DNA from: Alphaproteobacteria bacterium
Lineage (GTDB): Bacteria > Myxococcota_A > UBA796 > GCA-2862545
DNA: 64,000 nt
Direction of reading: 5' to 3'
Assembly (NCBI GenBank): GCA_020632955.1
Contig: JACKEO010000016.1
Span: 45,807 to 109,806, forward strand
Below, one piece after another: positions 18,813-28,211 of the stretch. The translations under genes and the position numbers were made by a program. The first letter of the stretch is position 1. The number at the start of each line of letters is the position of its first letter. Below the pieces are notes generated by a model. It was not told the DNA's origin, ran no database searches, and saw only the letters and a program-made list of their open reading frames with translations.

Positions 18813-19955
18813 CTACCGAGTGCTCCGGGCCGGGGCCACAGGGGCCAGGGCCTGCACGAGGGCGCCGGTCACGGCGTCCGCGACGAAGAACCCCTCGGCG
18901 GCCAGTCTCGTCCGACCGTCGACGACCTCCAGCAGGCCCCCCGCGACGAGCCGTGCGACCGCCTCGGGTCGGGGGCGATGGCCGGTGGTGCGCGCCAGGA
19001 GGTCGAGGTCCACCCCCGCGCTGCCCCGCAGGCCCGCGACCAGGGCGTCGGCGGCGGCCTCGTCACCCTGCGGGTGTTCCCAGGTCACCGGGGGGCGGTC
19101 TGCCGCGAGCCACGCCGCCGTGTCGGAGACCATGGTGGCGCGGCGGCCGTCCGGCGTGAGGCCGTGCGCCGACGGACCCACGCCCAGGTAGGGCCGGAGC
19201 GCCCAGTAGCCGGCGTTGTGGACCGCCTCGTGCCCGGGGCGGGCGAAGTTGGACACCTCGTAGCGGACGAGGCCGGCGGCCCCGAGGCGATCGACCAGGT
19301 GGGCGTACATCGCGCGCCAGGTCTCGTCCTCGGGGGTGGCGAGGCGCCCGGCGGCGGCGGCGCGCGCGAACGGGGTGCCCTCCTCGAGGGTGAGGCCGTA
19401 CAGGCTCACGTGCGGCGGACCCAGCTCGAGCAGCGCCTCGAGGTCGCGCTCCAGGTCGGCGAGCTCCTGATCGGGCAGGGCGAACATCAGGTCGGCCGAC
19501 CAGGTGGGGACGGCGTCCGCGACGAGGGCGGCTGCGCGCTGGGCGTGGGCGGGGGTGTGGGCGCGACCCAGGTGCCGGGCGTCCGTGGGATCGAGGGTCT
19601 GAACGCCGAGGGACACGCGCGTCACGCCTGCCCCCACGGCGGCCTCCAGCCAGGCCTCGTCCACGTCCTCGGGGTTGGCCTCGCACGTCACCTCCACCGT
19701 CTCGGGCGCGACGAGCCCGTCGAGGAGCCGCGCCAGCGCGGGGGCGGGCAGGCGCGAGGGCGTGCCGCCCCCCAGGTAGACCGTGTGGGGCGTGCCCTCG
19801 TAGTCCACGCGCAGCGCGGCCACGTCCGCGAGCACGCGGTCCACGAAGCGGTAAGCGGGCAGGTCGCCGCGGTCGGGGTCCACGTGGAAGGCGCAGTAGG
19901 GGCAGCGGATCCGGCACCAGGGGACGTGGACGTACAGGCCCCAGGGCGGGGTCAC
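18813..19955 (-). CDS. hemW: Radical SAM HemW-like protein
   Basis: A 380-residue radical SAM protein. The cluster-binding CxxxCxxC is CRIRCPYC in LYVHVPWCRIRCPYCAFHVD near residues 8-27. YLGGGTPSRLP and CEANPEDVDEAWL are the expected SAM-binding strands. A C-terminal HemW domain (YWALRPYLGVGPSAHGL) is present. The family was once called coproporphyrinogen III oxidase-like, but the CRIRC rather than an extra upstream Cys fits HemW, a proposed haem chaperone. The GTG at 19955 overlaps the protease stop as GTGA. Confidence 0.9.
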   Translation of the reverse strand: MTPPWGLYVHVPWCRIRCPYCAFHVDPDRGDLPAYRFVDRVLADVAALRVDYEGTPHTVYLGGGTPSRLPAPALARLLDGLVAPETVEVTCEANPEDVDEAWLEAAVGAGVTRVSLGVQTLDPTDARHLGRAHTPAHAQRAAALVADAVPTWSADLMFALPDQELADLERDLEALLELGPPHVSLYGLTLEEGTPFARAAAAGRLATPEDETWRAMYAHLVDRLGAAGLVRYEVSNFARPGHEAVHNAGYWALRPYLGVGPSAHGLTPDGRRATMVSDTAAWLAADRPPVTWEHPQGDEAAADALVAGLRGSAGVDLDLLARTTGHRPRPEAVARLVAGGLLEVVDGRTRLAAEGFFVADAVTGALVQALAPVAPARSTR

Positions 19956-22501
19956 CGACCCTCCCGCGGCAGGCTGCGCACCTCGAGGAAGCCGGCGTCG
20001 AGCACGCGGGCGACCTCGTCGCGGACCTGGTCGGGGGTCACGGCCTCGAGGGCGGCGCGTCGGGCGTCGCCCTCTGGCGCCAGGCCGCGCCAGAGGCGCG
20101 CGGCGAGCCGGGAGGCCTGGTGCTCCACGCGCTGGGCGGCCAGCACCTCGCGGCCTGCGATCACGGCCCGTGCGCGGGCGAGCTCGTCGGCGTCGGGGGG
20201 GCGCTCGACGAGCTGGGCGAGGGCGCCGCGCAGGGCGTCGGCGGCCTCGTCGGCCCGGCGCGGGTCGGTGGCGGCGCCCAGGTGGAGGAGTCCTCCGCCG
20301 GCGCGTTCCTCGTCGCGGATCCAGAGGTCGTAGGCCAGCCCGCGCACCTCCCGCAGCTCGTGGAAGAGGCGGCCTCCCTGGCCATCGAGGACGGCCACGG
20401 CCACCTCGAGGCCCCGGCGGGGCACGTCCTCGACGGGCACGCCCTCGCCCAGCAGGGCCACCAGCGCCTGGCGGGCGCCCGCGCGCACGGTGTGGACGCC
20501 GGGCGCCAGGGCGGGCCAGGCGGGGGCCCGCAGGGGCGGCTTGGGGTCGGGCAGGTCGTCGAGCCAGCCCAGCGCGTCGATCACCTCCTCGCTGGAGAAG
20601 CGCCCCGCCACGGCCACCACGGGGCGCCCCCGGGCGAAGTGCTCGGCGTGGAAGCGCTGCAGGGAGCGGCCGTCGATGCGCGCGAGCGTGGTGGGCGTGC
20701 CGCCGTCGGGGGTGCGCCACGGGTGACCCGGGAAGCGCAGGCGCATGAGCTCGTCGCCCACGACCTCGGCTGCGCGATCCCCGCGGGTGCGTGCGTCCTC
20801 GAGCAGCTCGGCCCGCACGAGCGCCCACTCGGCATCGTCGAGGTGGGGATCGCAGCAGAGCTCGCCCAGCAGGTCGAGGAGGTCGACGAGGTGGGCTGCG
20901 GGCGCCGTGGCGCTGACGTGGAGGCCCTCGGCGCTCGAGGTGGTGGTGAGCTCCACGGCGAGGTCGTCGAGGGCGTCGTGGAAGGCCTCGCCGTCGAGCC
21001 GGCCGGCGCCCCGGTGCACGGTGCGGCTCCATGCCGCGCCGAGGCCGGCCATGCGCTCGGGCACCCGCAGTGCGCCCCCGGGGACCGTGAGGCGGACCGC
21101 CGCCACGGGCGCGTCGAGGGGCAGCAGGGCGACGCGGACGCCGGCCACGGTGCGCTGGTCGAGCCCGGCGCGCGCGGGGCTGGCCGCCAGTCGGGGAGCC
21201 CGGAGCACGGCGAGGAGCGCGTCGTCCTCCACCTCGGGGTCGAGCACGCCCAGCACCACGCGGTCGGCCGGGAGCCAGGTGGCCGCCACCCTGCGCACGT
21301 CGTCGGGGGTGACGGCGGCCAGGCGGCCTCGCCACACCTCACGGTGGTGGGCGCTGCCGTGCACCGTCTCGTGCAGCAGCAGGTCCTCGGCGAGGCCCGC
21401 CGCCGTCTGCTCGCCGAAGTCGAGATCGGCGACGAGCATCTCCCGCGCCCGCGCCACGAGGCGTCCTCCGGTGCTGCGGGCGAGGCGCGCCAGCAGGTCG
21501 AAGACCCTGCCGAGCGCGACGACCGTCTGGCCGGGGAGGGGACGGAAGCCCAGCGAGAGGCTGGTGCCGAGCGGGGCGACCGCCACCGACGCCCATCCCG
21601 CGAAGCCGACCTTCGGCTCGTGGTCGAGGGCCTCGGTGATGCGGTCGCCGCAGGCTTCGCCGAGGATCGCGGCGAGGACGTGGAGGGCGGCGAGATCGTC
21701 GTGATCGGCAGGGGGGCCGCGCCAGGCCAGCTCCACCGCGCGGTCGTCGAAGTCCCCCTCGGGTCGCGCGATGCAGGCGCCGGCGAGGGGCGGCGGCGGG
21801 TCGGGGAGCTGCCGCGCGCCCCCCTGCGCCCAGTCTCCGAGCTGGCGGTGCACCTCGGCGGTGACCTCGTCGGGCGGGGCGTCGGCCACCACCACCACCG
21901 TGAGGCGCCCGGGCGTGAGCTCGCGTGCGCGGAAGGCGACGAGGGAGGCCCGGTCCAGGGTGGACACGTCGTCGGCCGAGCCGGTGACCCGTCGCCCGTA
22001 CGGGTGGTCGCCCCACAGGGCGCGCTGCGTGGCCTCGGCCAGCTCCTCGTCGGCGTCCTCGGCGTAGGCGGCGATCTCCTCGAGCACCACGGGGCGCTCG
22101 CGCTGCAGCTCGTCGGGATCGAGGATCGCCGCGCGCGCGAGGTCGACCACCACGTCCAGCGCACGCTGCCAGGCGCCCCCCGCCACCTCGGCGTGCAGCA
22201 CCAGCTCGTCGTGGCTGGTCCACGCGTTCAGGTCGCCGCCGAGGGCCTCGACGTCCCGCGCCGCCTGCCCGATGCCGCGCGCGGGCGTGCCCTTGAAGAG
22301 CATGTGCTCCAGCAGGTGGGCGGCCCCGTGCTCGCCGGGCCGCTCGTCGGCCGCGCCGGCGGCGAAGCGCAGGTAGACGGCGGCGGCCTCGCCGGGGCGC
22401 TGCAGACCGACGATCGTGGCGCCGCCCGCCTCCGCGGGGAGCTGGCGTCGCCACGGCACGGCAGCGGAGGGGACCTGCGGTGCGGGCGCGGGATCGCGCA
22501 C
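19952..22501 (-). CDS. M16 (pitrilysin-type) zinc protease, two-domain
   Basis: An 849-residue protein made of two tandem M16 halves. The first half carries the inverted zinc motif HLLEHMLFKG (HxxEH) near residue 83 and the distal glutamate in the EEIAAYAEDADEELAEAT stretch. The second half begins near residue 430 and lacks the motif, as in active full-length enzymes. No signal peptide is obvious (MRDPAPAPQVPSAAVPW), so location is uncertain; many relatives are periplasmic. It starts with a GTG at 22501, eight bases after the TPR gene stop, and its end overlaps hemW. Its substrates cannot be told from sequence; related proteins process peptides or outer-membrane protein fragments. Confidence 0.92.
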   Translation of the reverse strand: MRDPAPAPQVPSAAVPWRRQLPAEAGGATIVGLQRPGEAAAVYLRFAAGAADERPGEHGAAHLLEHMLFKGTPARGIGQAARDVEALGGDLNAWTSHDELVLHAEVAGGAWQRALDVVVDLARAAILDPDELQRERPVVLEEIAAYAEDADEELAEATQRALWGDHPYGRRVTGSADDVSTLDRASLVAFRARELTPGRLTVVVVADAPPDEVTAEVHRQLGDWAQGGARQLPDPPPPLAGACIARPEGDFDDRAVELAWRGPPADHDDLAALHVLAAILGEACGDRITEALDHEPKVGFAGWASVAVAPLGTSLSLGFRPLPGQTVVALGRVFDLLARLARSTGGRLVARAREMLVADLDFGEQTAAGLAEDLLLHETVHGSAHHREVWRGRLAAVTPDDVRRVAATWLPADRVVLGVLDPEVEDDALLAVLRAPRLAASPARAGLDQRTVAGVRVALLPLDAPVAAVRLTVPGGALRVPERMAGLGAAWSRTVHRGAGRLDGEAFHDALDDLAVELTTTSSAEGLHVSATAPAAHLVDLLDLLGELCCDPHLDDAEWALVRAELLEDARTRGDRAAEVVGDELMRLRFPGHPWRTPDGGTPTTLARIDGRSLQRFHAEHFARGRPVVAVAGRFSSEEVIDALGWLDDLPDPKPPLRAPAWPALAPGVHTVRAGARQALVALLGEGVPVEDVPRRGLEVAVAVLDGQGGRLFHELREVRGLAYDLWIRDEERAGGGLLHLGAATDPRRADEAADALRGALAQLVERPPDADELARARAVIAGREVLAAQRVEHQASRLAARLWRGLAPEGDARRAALEAVTPDQVRDEVARVLDAGFLEVRSLPREGR

Positions 22502-22509
22502 GGGCGGGG

Positions 22510-23991
22510 CTACTCGCCGCGACGCAGGGTGTCGGGACAGTCCGGACGCGCGAGGACCACGTACTGGCCGAGCTCGTCGAGCCAGAACTCGCCCTCGAAG
22601 GGCCAGACGCGCTTGCCCTTCCGCCGGAGCTCACGGACGCGCTCCTCGCCGCCCATGTCGACGTCCTCGCCGCGCGCGGCGGCCTGGCCGAGGAGCTGCG
22701 ACTCCAGGGTGAGGAGGTCGATGCGGGTGAGCTCGAGGCCCTGGAGCATGTCGTCGAGCTGGGCCTTCGCCTGCCGGGCCAGCTCGAGCACGCGACCGCC
22801 CTCCGTGGCCACGCGCGCGTCGAGGCGGGCCTGCAGGGCCGTGCGGGCGCGCTCGCCCCAGGCCCCCGACAGGCGCGGCAGCTCGGCGCGGCCGGCGTCC
22901 ACGGCGGCGAGGGCGTCGCGGAAGCGGTCGTCGGACCGCAGGCGACGCAGGATCGTGGCCGGCAGCTTCGTGGAGCCGCCCGCGAGGTACGCCCGGCCGT
23001 CGTCGAAGGCCCCTGCGGCGTCGAGGCTGCCCAGCGTGGCGGCCAGCTCGTCGCGCAGCGGCGTGTAGCGGGCGGCGAAGGCGTCGATGGTGCGCGTGGT
23101 CTCGGGGAACTTGCACATCAGGTAGAGCGCCTGCGCACGCAGCAGGTCGGCCTCGGGCAGGTACCAGCTGCCGTACATGGGCGCGCGGTGGGTCTGCAGG
23201 AGGGCGATGGTGCCCGCGGGATCGTCCACGCGGAAGTGGGCCCAGGCGCGCTCGAGCAGCGCCTCCGTCCACCAGGGGTCCTCACGGTCGACCCGCGCGT
23301 AGAAGGCCATGGCCTGGCCGTAGTTCCCGCTGGCGTAGAAGGTGCGCGCGGTGTTGAGGGCCAGCGTGTTGACGTAGTGCTCGTCGCGGCCCAGCGCGCG
23401 GGCCTTCTCGTAGCTGGACGCGAGCGGACCGAGGGCGTCGGCGTAGCGCTCCTGCTGTGCCAGGGAGACGCCGCGGAGCACGTCGGCCTCGAGGACGCGC
23501 GGGTGGTCGGCCGGCACGAGCGCGAGGAGGTTGAGCACCGTGCCCCAGGACCCCTCGTCGAAGGCGGCGCGGGCCTTCAGCAGGGCCAGGGTGCCGCGGG
23601 TCTGCCCGTCGACGGGCACGCCGAGATCGCTGCCGAGCAGGCCGCCCGCCCAGACGTCCTCGGACAGGTCGTCCACCCGGCTGATGGCCTTGGCGTAGGA
23701 CGGCGACACCGCGGCCGGCGCCAGGGCCACGCCCTGCAGCCAGGCGGTGAGCGCGGCGTAGGGCAGACCGCCGGCATCGAGCGCGTCGCCCAGCGTGCGC
23801 CACGCCGAGGCGTGGGCGTCGGCGCGGCCCGCGTCGTCGAGGACCTGGGTCGCGGCCGTGGCCGCCTGCTGCCAGCTGCCCTTGGCGAGCGAGGCCACCG
23901 CCGACACGAGCGGATCCGGCGCCGACGGGGGCGCCTCCGGCTCGGCGGCACCGGCCGCCGCGAGCAGGGCGAGCAGGGCGAGCAGGGTCAC
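22510..23991 (-). CDS. Exported TPR-repeat protein
   Basis: A 493-residue protein with a signal peptide after a GTG start (MTLLALLALLAAAGAAEP). The rest is helical repeats of TPR type, for example GSWQQAATAATQVLDDAGRA, GNYGQAMAFYARVDRE and PEADLLRAQALYLMCKFPET. The C-terminal third is a coiled-coil-like segment (LARQAKAQLDDMLQGLELT) followed by WPFEGEFWLDELGQYVVLA. The start overlaps the stop of the outer-membrane barrel gene by four bases. The barrel/TPR pairing resembles GltB/GltC-type gene pairs of myxobacterial motility complexes; this is inference from order and style, not a confirmed homology. Confidence 0.75.
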   Translation of the reverse strand: MTLLALLALLAAAGAAEPEAPPSAPDPLVSAVASLAKGSWQQAATAATQVLDDAGRADAHASAWRTLGDALDAGGLPYAALTAWLQGVALAPAAVSPSYAKAISRVDDLSEDVWAGGLLGSDLGVPVDGQTRGTLALLKARAAFDEGSWGTVLNLLALVPADHPRVLEADVLRGVSLAQQERYADALGPLASSYEKARALGRDEHYVNTLALNTARTFYASGNYGQAMAFYARVDREDPWWTEALLERAWAHFRVDDPAGTIALLQTHRAPMYGSWYLPEADLLRAQALYLMCKFPETTRTIDAFAARYTPLRDELAATLGSLDAAGAFDDGRAYLAGGSTKLPATILRRLRSDDRFRDALAAVDAGRAELPRLSGAWGERARTALQARLDARVATEGGRVLELARQAKAQLDDMLQGLELTRIDLLTLESQLLGQAAARGEDVDMGGEERVRELRRKGKRVWPFEGEFWLDELGQYVVLARPDCPDTLRRGE

Positions 23992-24674
23992 CGGCGGCTC
24001 CCGAACCAGGTGATGCCGAGCGTGACGCCGCCGTTCTGCTTGAACCACCAGGCCGAGCTGGTGGGGCGCCACTCGACCATCAGGTCGTCGCGGATCTCGA
24101 CGCGCACGGCCAGATCCTCGCGCACGAAGAAGCGCGCGCCCACGCCGAGGCCCACGGTGGGGGCGCCGGTGATCTTCGTGTGGTCGATGACGCTGTACTC
24201 GAGGGTGCCGCCGCCGCGCGCCGAGAAGAAGACGTCGTAGTGGACCACCTTCTTCCCGCCCGAGGCCATCTTCGCGTAGATGGGGGCCCAGGTGACGCCG
24301 ACCAGCGCGCTGGCCAGGTAGCCGTAGGCGTCGGGGGCGACGTTGTAGGGCGGGGCCTCGAGCTCGGCGTAGCCCAGCGTCTCGAAGCCGTAGCCGCCCC
24401 CCACCATCACCGAGAGCGACAGCGCCTCGCTGAAGTGCTTGTCGATCGACAGCTCGGCCTTGGGGGCCGTGACGAGGGGGTCGAAGGCCAGCCAGCCGAG
24501 GTGGCCGCCGATCTCGAGGCGGCCCGTCTTCGGGTAGAGCACGTCCTGGACGACCTGGATGTCCTCGTTCTTCAGGCGCCCCACGTCGACCGTCTCCTGC
24601 GCCGAGGCGACGGAGGCGAGGCAGAGCAGGCCCGAGCAGGCCAGGGTCACGGGCGAGGGGAGCGCGGAGGTCAT
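23988..24674 (-). CDS. Outer-membrane beta-barrel protein (myxobacterial OMP type)
   Basis: A 228-residue protein with a signal peptide ending near SVASAQE. Directly after it comes VDVGRLKNEDIQVVQDVLYP and KTGRLEIGGHLGWLAFDPL. That is the opening I associate with the myxobacterial outer-membrane barrel family that includes motility proteins such as GltA and GltB. The remaining sequence alternates hydrophobic and polar residues in strand-length blocks and ends GGVTLGITWFGSRR. The last residue is not the usual Phe. The ATG at 24674 was chosen because the signal peptide starts there. It sits between the vWA lipoprotein and the TPR gene. Confidence 0.75.
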   Translation of the reverse strand: MTSALPSPVTLACSGLLCLASVASAQETVDVGRLKNEDIQVVQDVLYPKTGRLEIGGHLGWLAFDPLVTAPKAELSIDKHFSEALSLSVMVGGGYGFETLGYAELEAPPYNVAPDAYGYLASALVGVTWAPIYAKMASGGKKVVHYDVFFSARGGGTLEYSVIDHTKITGAPTVGLGVGARFFVREDLAVRVEIRDDLMVEWRPTSSAWWFKQNGGVTLGITWFGSRR

Positions 24675-24697
24675 GGGGATCCCGAGGCGGAGCGCGG

Positions 24698-26011
24698 TCA
24701 CTGGACGTCGACGGGGTTGCTCGTGTCCGGCAGGTACCAGATGCGGACGTCGGCGTTGAGCGGGGGCACGGCGTCCCCCTTGAGACGCACGGAGTTCCGC
24801 GCGTCGTCGTAGTACCAGCCGTCCTCGTACACGATGCGCTGGAGCAGCTCGTCCTCGCGCTGGGTGGCGGGCGGCACGAAGCGACCGTTCACCTCGACCA
24901 CGATGGTGTCGGGCAGCGGGACGGACGCGAGCGGGAAGGTGTCGGCCAGGCCGCGCAGGAGCAGGCCCACGTCGGTGAGCGCCTGTGCGAAGGGCGCGTT
25001 CTGGCAGGTGCCGTCGATCTCGCTGGCGATGGGCACGTACACGCCGCTCGTGGACTCGACGATGCCCCGGTAGCGGTTGATGCCCCAGTCCACCGCGAGG
25101 TCGGAGCAGGTGCTGTCGGGACCGATGAGGGCCCACGACATGCGCCGGCCGAAGAGGTCGAAGAGGGCGAGGTAGTCGTCGACCAGCGGCGTGCGCTCGG
25201 CGAGCCGGCGGGACTGGTCGCCCTCGTCGGAGATGATGATCGGCACCACCACGCTGCTCGCACCCGTCTCGGGGTCGGTGGGGCGGAGCCAGCCCTGGTT
25301 CCGGGTGTTCGCGGCGTCGAAGTAGTCGACCGGCTGCGCGTTGGGATCGTCGGGCGGCGGGGACGAGCGGTAGCGGCCGATGTCGGGCCAGAGCCAGAAG
25401 GGCTGCTCGCAGGCCTCGCGGGCCTCGTCGGACAGCTCGTCGCCGAGGGCGTGGCACATCGCCATGAAGACGGCCTCGATGCCCTCCTCGGCCGCACCGG
25501 TCTGGTTGTTCGCGCAGTTGCCCGGGCCCGGGGGAGCGCCGCCGTCGCACGTGACGCCCGTGGAGGGACCGTCGGTGATGCAGGCGGCGTCGCACAGCAG
25601 GTTGCGGCTGAACTTGCGCGGCACGTTCGTGGTGTTCCGCGTGAGCACCGCCGGGTCGCCCTGGAGCAGGCCGCGATCCTCGCCCACCTCGGTGGTGGTG
25701 ATGCCGATGCGGTAGTCGATGTTCGCCGCGCGATCGAGCACGTACCCGAGGTAGCGATCGACGTCGTCGGTGAGCGTGGGGTCCTTCGGCGGCTCGGTGC
25801 TCGCGAACTGCTTGATGAAGACCTGGATGTTCTCGGCGAGCGCGGCGGCCTCGTCGGTCATCGACGCGGAGTTGTCGATGACGAAGAGGATGTCGGCGTC
25901 GTTCGTGAAGCTCTGCTGCTGGCTGCCGGCGACGACGAAGGTGGCGTAGCGGTTGCAGCCCGCGGAGAGGGCTGCGCAGGCGATCAGGGCATGGACGGGA
26001 CGTGCGCGCAT
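24698..26011 (-). CDS. von Willebrand factor A-domain lipoprotein
   Basis: A 437-residue protein with a lipoprotein signal (LIACAALSAGC, lipobox ending in Cys about residue 19). The vWA metal-ion site is visible as DADILFVIDNSASMTDE (DxSxS). The domain has Cys-rich insertions (LLCDAACITDGPSTGVTC), and the C-terminal part (VVEVNGRFVPPATQ... WYLPDTSNPVDVQ) has a beta-rich appearance. It is likely an outer-membrane or periplasmic surface lipoprotein that binds a partner in a Mg2+-dependent way. It is first in the long run that continues through the OMP, TPR and M16 genes. A TTAGGG box at 26024-26019 upstream could be part of its promoter. Confidence 0.82.
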   Translation of the reverse strand: MRARPVHALIACAALSAGCNRYATFVVAGSQQQSFTNDADILFVIDNSASMTDEAAALAENIQVFIKQFASTEPPKDPTLTDDVDRYLGYVLDRAANIDYRIGITTTEVGEDRGLLQGDPAVLTRNTTNVPRKFSRNLLCDAACITDGPSTGVTCDGGAPPGPGNCANNQTGAAEEGIEAVFMAMCHALGDELSDEAREACEQPFWLWPDIGRYRSSPPPDDPNAQPVDYFDAANTRNQGWLRPTDPETGASSVVVPIIISDEGDQSRRLAERTPLVDDYLALFDLFGRRMSWALIGPDSTCSDLAVDWGINRYRGIVESTSGVYVPIASEIDGTCQNAPFAQALTDVGLLLRGLADTFPLASVPLPDTIVVEVNGRFVPPATQREDELLQRIVYEDGWYYDDARNSVRLKGDAVPPLNADVRIWYLPDTSNPVDVQ

Positions 26012-26084
26012 CGCGGCGCCCTAACCACCGTTCCGCAGGTCCCCGACGCGATCTGACGGTGGCTTGACCCGTGGGGACGGAGGC

Positions 26085-27065
26085 TCAGCCGGAGCGTCCG
26101 GCGACGGCGCGGATCCCGTGGAAGGCGAGGATCGCGGCGCGCGGCGGACGGGTGCCACGGGACAGGTGCTCCCGGAGGGCCTCGCGCCAGAAGACGTCGA
26201 TGCCCTCGGGCACCTCCTCGAGGCGTCCGGCAGCGACGAGCTCCCCCAGCTCGACCACCGCGCGCGGGGCCGTGTCGTCCGGGTAGGCTGCCTGCAGGCG
26301 GGACCAGGCCCGCTGCACCTGACGCGCGAGGCGCGATCCGGCGCGAGGACGGCTGGGCGCCTCGTCGGTGGGGCGCGGCGGCGCGGCGCGGCGTCGGGGC
26401 GACTCCGGGGCCACCATCGGCTGGGTGCGCGCGGCCTCGGGCGCGTCGTCGCGGGCGGTGGGGATCGCGCTGAGGGCGGCGTGCCGATCGGTGGCCGCCT
26501 CCTCGGGCTCGCCGTCGTCGAGGGGCTCGACCTCCACCTCGGGCTCGAGCTCGGGCAGGCCGTCGAGCGGCTCCACGCCCCGCCGCGCGAGGAACTCGGC
26601 CACGTCGCCGTTCTCGCGTTCGTACTCGAGCAGGCTCTGCAGGCCGCGCACCTTGGTGCGCCCGAGCGTGCTCCGGGTGTCGATCACCCGCACGCGCCCC
26701 GAGGCGTCGCCGTGTACGTGGATCTCGGGGCTGATGATGACGTCGATCTCGAGCACGGCCGCGTCGACGTGCACGGCCTCCGTGGCCACCAGCGCACGTG
26801 CCTGGAGGCGCACCGCCCCGACGTGGATGACGGCGCCTCGGACGTCCTCGAGCTCGGCGTCGCCCTCGATGCGCACGGTGCCTCCCGCGCGGACCGAGCC
26901 GGTGGCGCCGGGGATGCGCAGGGTGACGTCGCCGTCGGACTCGACGCGCGCGAGCCGGCGTCCGAGGGTCTGCTCCACCACGACGTCGCCGGTGTGGCGG
27001 ATCGCGATCGAGCTGCCGCCGATCGCGATCTGGGCACCCTCGGGCAGGACCAGGGGCTCGGGCAT
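26085..27065 (-). CDS. Protein with FapA-like beta-solenoid N-terminus
   Basis: A 326-residue protein. Residues 10-135 are a regular series of short strands separated by turns (GDVVVEQTLGRRLARVESDG, GGTVRIEGDAELEDVRGAVI, VHVDAAVLEIDVII). This resembles the right-handed solenoid of FapA/DUF342 and of bactofilins. An acidic, Pro-rich linker (LEPEVEVEPLDDGEPEE) follows. A C-terminal helical segment of about 85 residues begins SRLARQVQRAWSRLQAAY. No signal or membrane segment is present, so it is probably cytoplasmic. The role is unknown; DUF342 proteins are linked to cell shape and envelope in other bacteria. It ends the run ybjN-like > TPR > this gene. Confidence 0.65.
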   Translation of the reverse strand: MPEPLVLPEGAQIAIGGSSIAIRHTGDVVVEQTLGRRLARVESDGDVTLRIPGATGSVRAGGTVRIEGDAELEDVRGAVIHVGAVRLQARALVATEAVHVDAAVLEIDVIISPEIHVHGDASGRVRVIDTRSTLGRTKVRGLQSLLEYERENGDVAEFLARRGVEPLDGLPELEPEVEVEPLDDGEPEEAATDRHAALSAIPTARDDAPEAARTQPMVAPESPRRRAAPPRPTDEAPSRPRAGSRLARQVQRAWSRLQAAYPDDTAPRAVVELGELVAAGRLEEVPEGIDVFWREALREHLSRGTRPPRAAILAFHGIRAVAGRSG

Positions 27066-27092
27066 GGGGATCTCCGCGGCTGCGGTGGGAGC

Positions 27093-28211
27093 CTACCTCG
27101 CCGGGACGAGGCGGTGCAGGCCCTCGGCGGCGCGGGCGTCGCCCGGCGACAGCTCCAGCGCCCGCGTGTAGGCGGCGATGGCACCCCGGGCGTCACCCCA
27201 GGCGCTGCGTGCGTCGCCCAGGTCGATCCAGGCGAGCGCACGATCGGGTGCGAGGCGCGTGGCGTGCTCGAGGGCGGTGATCGCCAGCCGCAGCTCCCGC
27301 GCATCCAGGAGCACGCCCCCCACCGCACCCCAGGCGAAGGCGTTGCAGGGCTCGACGGTGAGCGCCGCCCGGTAGTGCTCGAGGGCCTTGGCCGGGTCGC
27401 GCGCCACCCGCGCCTCGTCGCCGAGCGCCACCTGATCGTTCGAGGCCGCGCGCACGGCGCCGCGCGGCCTGCAGGGGGTGGGCGGGGCCGGCGGGAGCTG
27501 GACGTGGGCGAAGGCGGATCGCGCGGGCGGCGTGCGCCGTGCGACCGGCGCCGCCGTGGGCCCTGGCGGCGCCGGGAGCGGGGTGGCGGTGGCCGGGAGC
27601 GGGGTGGCGGTGGCCGGGAGGGGCGGTGCGGCGCGGGGAGAGGGCGCCGGCTCGGGTGCCGGCGCGGGGCCGGGCGCCTGGGGGGCCACGATGATCGGGG
27701 GGCGCTCGGTGCGGGTGGGGGGCGTGCGTGCCCCGGCCGCCGACGGACCGCCGCCGGAGACGTCGCTCCGGACCGCCACCACCACCTCGCGCGGTCCCAC
27801 CACCACGGCGGTGTGGGGGGTGCGCGCCGCGTAGAAGTCCACGGCGGTGGGGGGCAGGCCGTCGGTGCAGCGCGAGGCGACCGCGCGACCGTCGGTGCCC
27901 ACGTCGACGCAGACGGCGGAGGGCAACGGGCAGGTGGCGACGAAGCAGGCGTACGCGCCCGGCTCGAGCACACCCACCACCGCACCCGGCCGCGCCTCGG
28001 GCACCACCGCCCGCTCGCGCCGCTGGAAGGCCACCTCGCCGCCGCAGCTGACCTCCCAGAGCCCCGTCACCAGCTCGCCGTGCACCTGGCTCTCGGCCCC
28101 CACGAGCCGCAGGTTGTGGGGGCAGGGTTCCACGCCCGCCTCCCGGCAACAGGTGGCGTAGGCGTCGTCGTCGGCGCGCGCCGCGGCGAGGAGGAGGGCC
28201 AGGGTCAGCAC
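27093..28211 (-). CDS. Exported protein with Pro-rich linker and C-terminal TPRs
   Basis: A 372-residue protein. A GTG at 28211 begins a short signal peptide (LTLALLLAAARA). Residues 15-150 hold a Cys-containing beta domain (ATCCREAGVEPCPHN, CFVATCPLPSAVCVD), which may form disulfides. A Pro/Ala/Thr linker near residue 190-215 contains a tandem repeat of PATATPL. The C-terminus has two to three TPRs (PAKALEHYRAALTVEPCNAF, RGAIAAYTRALELSPGDARA). It overlaps the upstream YbjN-like gene by seven bases, so co-translation is likely. The architecture suggests a periplasmic scaffold; no specific function is recognised. Confidence 0.72.
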   Translation of the reverse strand: MLTLALLLAAARADDDAYATCCREAGVEPCPHNLRLVGAESQVHGELVTGLWEVSCGGEVAFQRRERAVVPEARPGAVVGVLEPGAYACFVATCPLPSAVCVDVGTDGRAVASRCTDGLPPTAVDFYAARTPHTAVVVGPREVVVAVRSDVSGGGPSAAGARTPPTRTERPPIIVAPQAPGPAPAPEPAPSPRAAPPLPATATPLPATATPLPAPPGPTAAPVARRTPPARSAFAHVQLPPAPPTPCRPRGAVRAASNDQVALGDEARVARDPAKALEHYRAALTVEPCNAFAWGAVGGVLLDARELRLAITALEHATRLAPDRALAWIDLGDARSAWGDARGAIAAYTRALELSPGDARAAEGLHRLVPAR

